NCBI GenBank assembly: GCA_027001525.1
Contig: JALTMR010000196.1
Coordinates: forward strand, 1 to 5,943
Length of the DNA stretch: 5,943 nt
DNA from: Gammaproteobacteria bacterium
GTDB lineage: Bacteria; Pseudomonadota; Gammaproteobacteria; Tenderiales; Tenderiaceae
Direction: 5' to 3'
Shown: piece by piece, positions 1-4,410 of the stretch
Numbering within the stretch: the first letter of the stretch is position 1
How the letters are laid out: every line of letters starts with the position of its first letter
The notes under the pieces: generated by a model
Database searches by the model: none
The model's input: only the letters and a program-made list of their open reading frames with translations
Told to the model about the DNA's origin: nothing
Translations under genes and position numbers: made by a program

Positions 1-713
1 ATGTGCGAGGCTGCTCGCAGGCGGTGTGGAGCAAGTACAACCCGATTCTGGTCAGGAACTACGACTACGATCTGGCGCAGTGCGAAATGCGGGTGATGAA
101 AAGCCGCTGGTTCGATACCGAAGTCATCGCCTCCAGCGACTGCCTGTGGGGCGCTATCGATGGCATGAACGAACACGGCCTGTCACTTTCACTCGCCTTT
201 GGCGGTGTTCCGGATCGCGGCGTCGGCTTTGGCATTCCGATTATCCTGCGCTACATCCTGGAGTTCTGCCAAACCACCCAACAGGCGGTGGAGGTGTTGC
301 AACGCATCCCCTCCCACATGGCCTACAACATTACCCTGCTGGATGCCGGCCACAACGTCAGCACCGTGGAGATCAACCCCAATAACCTCACCCGCGTCTC
401 CCACATTCCGGTGGCCGTCAACCACCAGGGAGAGTATGAACTGAGCAACTACGCCGCCTTCTCCAAATCCTACGAGCGGAAAAAATTTCTGATCGACAAA
501 CTCTACGACCCGATGATCAACATCGAAAGCTTCATCGACAGCTTCGAGTACACGCCGCTCTTTTCCGACAACTACGAGGAAGGATTCGGCACCATCTACA
601 CCGCCGTCTACAACCCGACGCTCAGAGCCTGCGAATTCAGATGGCCTTACGGCGTACGGCGCTACAAATCGTTCACCCATTTCGAAGAAGAGACCTTCTG
701 GGTCACCTACTAA
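1..713 (+). CDS. C45-family (acyl-CoA:6-APA acyltransferase-like) Ntn-hydrolase, 5' partial
   Basis: This is the downstream part of an N-terminal-nucleophile amidase or acyltransferase of the peptidase C45/linear-amide hydrolase type. The frame is open to the window edge. The first visible possible start (GTG at 3) sits only three codons before the presumed nucleophile, so the true start is almost certainly upstream. Residue numbers count from that GTG. RGCSQ at 2-6 gives a Gly3-Cys4 pair, where the family self-cleaves to expose Cys. VRNYDYD (17-23) supplies the Arg and Asp found in choloylglycine-hydrolase-like active sites. DGMNEHGL (53-60), YNITLLDA (108-115), AVNH (138-141) and the closing GTIYTAVYNP stretch (196-205) are typical of the fold. 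Family members hydrolyse or transfer acyl groups on linear amides, and the substrate here is unknown. A signal peptide cannot be judged because the N-terminus is missing. The gene ends 13 bp before the barrel gene, which suggests co-transcription. The family call is fairly secure and the reaction is not. Confidence 0.82.
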   Translation, partial: VRGCSQAVWSKYNPILVRNYDYDLAQCEMRVMKSRWFDTEVIASSDCLWGAIDGMNEHGLSLSLAFGGVPDRGVGFGIPIILRYILEFCQTTQQAVEVLQRIPSHMAYNITLLDAGHNVSTVEINPNNLTRVSHIPVAVNHQGEYELSNYAAFSKSYERKKFLIDKLYDPMINIESFIDSFEYTPLFSDNYEEGFGTIYTAVYNPTLRACEFRWPYGVRRYKSFTHFEEETFWVTY

Positions 714-726
714 CCCTGGAACAACA

Positions 727-1647
727 ATGAAAAGAATACAGCCCCTAGCCACCACACTGACCCTTGTTTCGGCCCTTAGCCTGGGGGCCAGCGGCATAGC
801 CCATGGCGGCGACAGATGGTACGTCTCCACCTCCATCAGCGCGCTGGCAGCCACCTACTCGGGCTCGGAGCAACGCAACAGCCAGCAATCGAGTTCACTG
901 CTCGTCAGTGCGGACTACCTCGACAACGCCGGCGTCACACTTTTCTACAATCGCTCCGAGATCGACTTCAAAGCCATCAACGGGGTGGACAACGACATCG
1001 AACAAAATGCCTTTGCCACCCGCCTGCACTACCGTTTTTTCAGCGACACCCTGGCCGGTTCACTGACCCCCCAGCTGGTGCTTCAGGGCATCAGCAACAA
1101 TGACGTCACCACCCGCTCCGATGAGGTCAGCGTCATCGCCCCCAGGCTCGCCTACCTCAGTTACGGCAAGCGCTTCTATGTTGATCTGGAGTACAGCCTG
1201 TCCCGCTACCCCAACAACAGCGACCTGGAGATCAGCCAGTGGAGCGCCGGCATCGGCCTCGGCTTCAACCGGCGTGCGGACTGGCTGAGCCTGCGCCCCT
1301 ACGTGATTACCTCCAGCGATGAGCGCCTGACCCAGGGCGAGTCCAGCGTCCAGGCGCTGGAGCTGAAGTGGCTGCACTGGTTCGGCCCCGATGCCTTTCT
1401 GGGCGTGCGGCAACTATCACTGGGGGCCATGGCGGGCAAACGCATGTATGCGGTGGATCACGACAGTTTTGCCGTCTACAACCTGGCCGACATGCAGGAA
1501 GGCTCTCTTCAGGCCGGCCTGAGCTGGGCGCTGCCCGCCGGTATGAACCTCACCTCGATCCTCGGTTCGGAGCAATACAACAACAGCGCCATCAACAACC
1601 GCTATCGCCAGAACTACCTCTATCTCAACCTGAGCAAGCAATGGTGA
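727..1647 (+). CDS. outer-membrane beta-barrel protein of unknown family
   Basis: The 306-residue product has a Sec signal peptide: MKR, a hydrophobic core at about 8-24, and likely cleavage near residues 26-28. The mature part is rich in alternating polar and hydrophobic segments separated by Asn/Asp/Ser/Gly turns, for example about 31-45, 58-81, 95-106, 136-160, 170-195, 208-219 and 258-280. The last strand YLYLNLSKQW ends in an aromatic residue, as BAM-inserted barrels do. There is no cysteine, which is common in outer-membrane proteins. These features suggest a barrel of roughly 10-14 strands. I do not recognise a named family, and whether it is a pore, an exporter outlet or an enzyme is unknown. 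The ATG at 727 is the only start that gives a signal peptide, and its ribosome-binding site is weak (GGA about 7 bases upstream). It sits between the Ntn-hydrolase and a periplasmic-type TPR gene, so the barrel may work with one or both. Confidence 0.8.
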   Translation: MKRIQPLATTLTLVSALSLGASGIAHGGDRWYVSTSISALAATYSGSEQRNSQQSSSLLVSADYLDNAGVTLFYNRSEIDFKAINGVDNDIEQNAFATRLHYRFFSDTLAGSLTPQLVLQGISNNDVTTRSDEVSVIAPRLAYLSYGKRFYVDLEYSLSRYPNNSDLEISQWSAGIGLGFNRRADWLSLRPYVITSSDERLTQGESSVQALELKWLHWFGPDAFLGVRQLSLGAMAGKRMYAVDHDSFAVYNLADMQEGSLQAGLSWALPAGMNLTSILGSEQYNNSAINNRYRQNYLYLNLSKQW

Positions 1648-1690
1648 TACGCCACCACTTTAATCTTCCACAACACTCAAGGTAACGACC

Positions 1691-2299
1691 ATGCGCAACT
1701 GCAAACACTATCTCGGCATTCTACTGCTGGCCCTGCTGGGCAACAGCGCCCAGGCAGACGACACCGTCTGGGCACAATCCTTCGCCCTGCAAGCCGAAGG
1801 CGACTTTTACCAGGCAGCTCAAGTGCTGCTGCAAGACCCGGCCAACAATGACGATGAATATGCCGCACTTCGCATTGGCTACCTGAGCTACCTGCGCGGC
1901 AACTACAACGACGCCATCCGCTTCTATGAAAAAGCCCTCACCCTCAACCCCAGCGCCATTGACGCCCAACTGGGCATCACCTTGCCCCTGATGGCACAGC
2001 AGCGCTGGCGTCAGGTAAAAGCCCACATGCAGCAACTGCTCAAAACAGCGCCCTGGCACTACGGCGGCCACGTTAAACTGATGATGGCTGAAGAGGCACT
2101 GGCCGACTGGAATGCCCTGAGCCGCCACGCCAGCCAGCTCACCATCGCCTACCCCGCAGAGGCCACCGCCTGGGTCTATCTCGCCCGCGCCGCCAGCTGG
2201 CAGGGCGATACCGGGAAAGCAAAACAGGCCTACCGTGAAGTGCTCAAACGCATCCCCAACCACATCGAAGCCAGCGCCTTTATCGCCAAAAACAGCTAA
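1691..2299 (+). CDS. secreted TPR-repeat protein
   Basis: The 202-residue product has a clear signal peptide, with a hydrophobic core at 7-17 and a likely cut after AQA (20-22) before DD. The rest reads as about five tetratricopeptide repeats: a degenerate one at about 24-53, a canonical one at 54-87 (GYLSYLRGNYNDAIRFYEKAL, ending LNP), degenerate ones at 88-121 and 122-155, and a canonical one at 156-189 (YLARAASWQGDTGKAKQAY, ending IPN). TPR domains are protein-protein scaffolds. With this export signal and no lipobox, the protein is expected to be soluble in the periplasm. AAGGT at 1679-1683 is a good ribosome-binding site 7 bases before the ATG. It lies 43 bp after the barrel gene and is the last gene before two hairpins. 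TPR plus barrel recalls polysaccharide exporters such as PgaA and BcsC, or AlgK with AlgE, but no synthase genes are visible, so that role is only a suggestion. Confidence 0.85.
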   Translation: MRNCKHYLGILLLALLGNSAQADDTVWAQSFALQAEGDFYQAAQVLLQDPANNDDEYAALRIGYLSYLRGNYNDAIRFYEKALTLNPSAIDAQLGITLPLMAQQRWRQVKAHMQQLLKTAPWHYGGHVKLMMAEEALADWNALSRHASQLTIAYPAEATAWVYLARAASWQGDTGKAKQAYREVLKRIPNHIEASAFIAKNS

Positions 2300-2330
2300 C
2301 CTGGGTTATTCATGAACAATCCAGGCTAGC
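2295..2330 (+). repeat. imperfect inverted repeat over the TPR stop codon
   Basis: The arms GCTAACCTGG (2295-2304) and CCAGGCTAGC (2321-2330) pair at 9 of 10 positions, with one A-C mismatch and a 16-base loop. The left arm contains the TAA stop of the TPR gene. It stands directly before a second, stronger hairpin. It may stabilise the 3' end of the mRNA or help stop transcription. There is no U-tract. Confidence 0.5.
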
Positions 2331-2337
2331 GCCATGA

Positions 2338-2368
2338 CCGCCCGGCACCCCCTTTCCCTGCCGGGCGG
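2338..2368 (+). terminator. strong hairpin after the three-gene operon
   Basis: A perfect 10-bp GC-rich stem, CCGCCCGGCA (2338-2347) with TGCCGGGCGG (2359-2368), encloses an 11-base loop. It is 39 bases past the TPR stop. No T-run follows on either strand (CCAAAAA follows on plus), so it is not a textbook intrinsic terminator. It could be a Rho-assisted stop, an mRNA 3'-end protector, or a dispersed palindromic repeat. Confidence 0.45.
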
Positions 2369-2429
2369 CCAAAAACAAGCGACCCACCTCAGTGCAATCA
2401 AACCGCCTTTATTGGCTCACCTCCCCGGC

Positions 2430-2459
2430 TTGAGGCCAACGCCCTATAGCTAGTATTAG
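2430..2459 (+). promoter_or_regulatory. weak candidate sigma-70 promoter for the PEP-CTERM gene
   Basis: TTGAGG (2430-2435) and TATTAG (2454-2459), 18 bases apart, each match four of six consensus positions. Transcription would start near 2466 and give a leader of about 110 bases. This is only a consensus match by eye. A poor sigma-54-like -24/-12 alternative (GG 2533-2534, GC 2545-2546) lies closer to the gene. Confidence 0.22.
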
Positions 2460-2563
2460 TCATACCGGCCGATGACCGTTGCGCCCTAAAATCTCCCTGA
2501 CAGCCTCTCGCCGGGAAGAGTGCCTTCCCCAGGGGGCGGGGCATGCTGAATAAAAAAACCAAA

Positions 2564-2568
2564 GGGAG
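2564..2568 (+). promoter_or_regulatory. ribosome-binding site that sets the PEP-CTERM start
   Basis: GGGAG lies 7 bases before the ATG at 2576. It favours that ATG over the in-frame ATG at 2543, which would add 11 charged residues ahead of the signal peptide and has no comparable site. Confidence 0.75.
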
Positions 2569-2575
2569 ACCCATT

Positions 2576-3265
2576 ATGAAACAGCACAAACTTATCAGTT
2601 ATCTCGCGGGCCTGGCTTCGCTCTCCATCACCGCATCAGCCTCAGCGATTAGCATCGATTTCACCACAGCCAATCTGGGGGTCAGTGGCGGCGATGCCTA
2701 CAATTCGGTTTCCATGAGTGCCGGTGGCATCGGTGTGGATGTAACGGCCTACACCATTGAGAACGATGGCAACGGGGCGATCTCAAGCAGCACGCTGATC
2801 AGCGGGGCGGGGCTCGGGGTTTACGTGAGCGCCAGCGACAATCTGGGCGTCTCCAGCAGCGCAAGCGATGGCCACGACCTGGACGGTGGCTCCTCCGGCT
2901 CCACATCGGATCTGGACGAAGGCTTGCTGTTCTCCTTTGATCAGATCGTCAGCCTCGATTTTATCGACCTCGATCGCTTTGGCAGCTCCGATGATTTCAA
3001 CCTGACCGTCGACGGCCTGTTGATGCTGGTGGATTTTGACAGCACATCGACATCGCCTTTGGCTGCAGCTAACGGCTCAAACACATCGGAGTTCAACTTC
3101 TTCAACGTCACGGGACAGGAGTTTCTTTTCTGGGCAGACGGTGGTTCAGATGATTTTCGCATCGACAGTATGGCGGTCAGCGCCGTGCCGGAACCCGGCT
3201 CTATTTTGTTGCTGGGGATGGGCCTGATCGGGCTCTCTTTTATGCGCCGGGCACAGACGATCTAA
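2576..3265 (+). CDS. PEP-CTERM sorting domain-containing exported protein
   Basis: The 229-residue product has both marks of an exosortase substrate. The N-terminal signal peptide has Lys/His at 2-5, a hydrophobic core at about 6-19 and a likely cut after ASA (22-24). The C-terminal PEP-CTERM signal has VPEP at 204-207, a hydrophobic helix at about 209-222 and RR at 224-225. Exosortase (XrtA/EpsH type) is known to process this tripartite tail and direct proteins to the surface or extracellular matrix. The mature domain is rich in Asp, Ser and Gly, has no Cys, and is probably beta-rich. DDFNLTVDG (139-147) and SDDFRIDSMAVSAVPEP (191-207) resemble segments common in other PEP-CTERM proteins. 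I recognise no enzymatic motif. The gene is alone in its transcription unit, with its own leader and terminator, and no exosortase, PrsK/PrsR or polysaccharide gene is nearby. Dispersed substrates of this kind are usual. Confidence 0.92.
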   Translation: MKQHKLISYLAGLASLSITASASAISIDFTTANLGVSGGDAYNSVSMSAGGIGVDVTAYTIENDGNGAISSSTLISGAGLGVYVSASDNLGVSSSASDGHDLDGGSSGSTSDLDEGLLFSFDQIVSLDFIDLDRFGSSDDFNLTVDGLLMLVDFDSTSTSPLAAANGSNTSEFNFFNVTGQEFLFWADGGSDDFRIDSMAVSAVPEPGSILLLGMGLIGLSFMRRAQTI

Positions 3266-3304
3266 CATCTGACCCACCACCCCCGTCACACCACGGAACA
3301 GTTT

Positions 3305-3330
3305 GCCCATCGCCCCGATGGGCTTTTTTT
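3305..3330 (+). terminator. intrinsic terminator of the PEP-CTERM gene
   Basis: A perfect 8-bp stem, GCCCATCG (3305-3312) with CGATGGGC (3316-3323), has a 3-base loop and is followed by seven Ts (3324-3330). It begins 40 bases after the PEP-CTERM stop. It has no T-run in the minus direction, so it serves the plus-strand gene rather than the convergent NYN gene. Confidence 0.93.
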
Positions 3331-3360
3331 ATGGGCAACAACAGAAGACGGCAAGCTCTC

Positions 3361-4140
3361 TTATGAATTGGTTTGATAGACCACCGCATTTTCAGCCTGT
3401 GTGCCTTTGACCGACTCGGTTTTTTCAAACTCCAGCACGGCATTGCGTTTGGCCAGTTCGAGAAAACGGTCATTGCTGATGGGCTCACCGTTTTCACGCA
3501 CCTGGGAGATGTGACAAAAAATGCCCGAGTCGATATCGGTCACCTTAAAACCTGTGCGTATCGATAGAAAACCAAACCCTTTGTCTTTAACAGTTTCAAG
3601 AATTCCCCGGTATTTGGTCCGCTTGGCGTTGTCTTTAAGGGGGAGGATGCCAGGGATGATCGAGGCGGGAAAATAGTAGTCCACCTCCCGTTTCAGTTCG
3701 CTACTGACATTGCTAAAAGCGATGGCATCCACCCGCTTGCCTTTGTTTTGCAACGCTCTGACCAGCCGCAAAAAATCACCATCACCACTGCCGATCATAA
3801 TGTAATCGAGGTTTTCCGCCTGCAAAATAGCGTCCACGGCCATATCGAGATCGGCGTTGGCTTTCACCGTCTCTGTGCCATCTTCATTGCGAAAGCGTTT
3901 GATCTCCTTTTCGACAATGTGAAACCCCGCCAGACGGATACGATCCCGGTACTTTTGCGACCGCTCACGATATTCAATGTCGTGGCGCTCCCGGTTGGTG
4001 TCCACGGCCATGTAGGTATTGGCCCGCAATATGGTGGTCCCCTGAGCTTCCACCAATTCCTTCACCACATCCAGGCGCATACCCCAGCCACCGTTGATCA
4101 CCAGATTTTCCATATCGATAAAGATTCCGGCTTTTAGCAT
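3361..4140 (-). CDS. NYN (PIN-like) nuclease domain protein with C-terminal cold-shock/S1-like OB fold
   Basis: The 259-residue product combines two domains. Residues about 1-160 form an NYN domain of the LabA/DUF88 type, a PIN-like fold of metal-dependent RNases. Visible acidic-site motifs are GIFIDMEN (5-12, Asp9 and Asn12), KANADLDMAVDA (93-104, Asp97 and Asp99) and GSGDGDF (117-123, Asp120 and Asp122). Residues about 175-255 look like a cold-shock/S1-type OB fold: RGILETVKDKGFGFL (178-192) carries an RNP1-like KGFGF, and IFCHISQV (207-214) is RNP2-like. The combination suggests a cytoplasmic RNA-binding endonuclease, though the target is unknown. A TTG at 4143 directly precedes the ATG at 4140. 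I chose the ATG, which has AGGTGA nine bases upstream. The gene is convergent with the PEP-CTERM gene and divergent from regB. All expected acidic residues appear intact, so it is probably active. No partner gene adjoins it on its strand within the window. Confidence 0.87.
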   Translation of the reverse strand: MLKAGIFIDMENLVINGGWGMRLDVVKELVEAQGTTILRANTYMAVDTNRERHDIEYRERSQKYRDRIRLAGFHIVEKEIKRFRNEDGTETVKANADLDMAVDAILQAENLDYIMIGSGDGDFLRLVRALQNKGKRVDAIAFSNVSSELKREVDYYFPASIIPGILPLKDNAKRTKYRGILETVKDKGFGFLSIRTGFKVTDIDSGIFCHISQVRENGEPISNDRFLELAKRNAVLEFEKTESVKGTQAENAVVYQTNS

Positions 4141-4149
4141 CAATTTACT

Positions 4150-4155
4150 TCACCT
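4150..4155 (-). promoter_or_regulatory. ribosome-binding site of the NYN gene
   Basis: On the minus strand this reads AGGTGA, 9 bases from the ATG at 4140 and 6 from the TTG at 4143. Either start would be served, and ATG is preferred as the stronger codon. Confidence 0.7.
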
Positions 4156-4171
4156 TTCCTGGGGATATTTT

Positions 4172-4186
4172 CTGCATTCAATGCAG
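4172..4186. promoter_or_regulatory. perfect 15-bp palindrome, possible operator upstream of the NYN gene
   Basis: CTGCATT (4172-4178) and AATGCAG (4180-4186) are exact inverted copies around a single central C. The site is 32 bases upstream of the NYN ATG and 17 from its ribosome-binding site, where a repressor site or transcription start would be expected. The arms are too close for a full hairpin, so binding by a dimeric regulator is more likely. It does not match LexA, FNR or Fur consensus sites that I know. Confidence 0.45.
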
Positions 4187-4296
4187 CACCTGAGATTACG
4201 AGATAGGACCTCTCGGGTTATTTTTAAACCCCAGCGAGCCAATCCTAGATAGTCTACGAAGCGCCTGCGACTGGCCACCCTTTTTTCGGCTTATTT

Positions 4297-4314
4297 CGCC
4301 CCTGGCCTGGGGCG
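4297..4314. repeat. GC-rich hairpin in the divergent intergenic region
   Basis: CGCCCC (4297-4302) and GGGGCG (4309-4314) form a perfect 6-bp stem with a 6-base loop. Neither strand has a T-run next to it, so it is not an intrinsic terminator. It lies about 100 bases before regB and its role is unknown. Confidence 0.35.
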
Positions 4315-4362
4315 CGAATTGGCGCAGGGGACAACGATGTTTCGCTGGCGCCGGGAAAGCAC

Positions 4363-4385
4363 TATTATCTGGCGACTCTTTTCGC
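4363..4385 (+). promoter_or_regulatory. candidate regB promoter -10 with adjacent RegA-box-like repeat
   Basis: TATTAT (4363-4368) matches five of six -10 positions, and the -35 position (TTTCGC, 4340-4345) is poor, as in activator-dependent promoters. Just downstream, GCGAC (4372-4376), four bases and TTCGC (4381-4385) resemble the inverted GCGNC/GNCGC half-sites described for RegA/PrrA. The second half-site has one mismatch. If real, the site would overlap the start of transcription and could mediate autoregulation. This is inference from short motifs. Confidence 0.28.
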
Positions 4386-4410
4386 AAACCGTACCCAGCA
4401 CCCGACCCAC

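Larger units (their letters stand above)
2369..2575 (+). other. non-coding leader/promoter region of the PEP-CTERM gene
   Basis: I find no convincing gene in this stretch. It contains a bulged stem (TTGGCTCA 2412-2419 with TGAGGCCAA 2431-2439), a small hairpin (GGGAAG 2513-2518 with CTTCCC 2524-2529, 5-base loop), and a G-rich run at 2532-2541 just before the ribosome-binding site. I compared it by eye with the c-di-GMP-I riboswitch and did not find the conserved core. It most likely holds the promoter and 5' untranslated region of the downstream gene. Confidence 0.5.

Noticed and set aside
189..854. 221-codon minus-strand open frame
   Set aside because: It lies antisense to the Ntn-hydrolase and barrel genes. 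It has no family motifs and is explained by GC-rich codon bias of the real genes.
1721..2263. 180-codon minus-strand open frame
   Set aside because: It is antisense to the TPR gene, whose signal peptide and repeats are clear. Its own composition is Gly/Val-rich with no recognisable domain.
2400..2575. c-di-GMP (GEMM) riboswitch before the PEP-CTERM gene
   Set aside because: The conserved core sequences of the GEMM-I aptamer could not be found by eye. A covariance-model search would settle it.
2543..2575. Upstream in-frame ATG at 2543 for the PEP-CTERM protein
   Set aside because: It would put 11 mostly charged residues before the signal peptide and lacks a ribosome-binding site as good as the GGGAG before 2576.
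2398..2589. 63-codon minus-strand open frame in the PEP-CTERM leader
   Set aside because: There is no ribosome-binding site of note and no recognisable motif, and it overlaps the PEP-CTERM start. It is probably chance.
4297..4314. Terminator in the divergent region
   Set aside because: The hairpin has no T-run on either strand, and no gene ends next to it.
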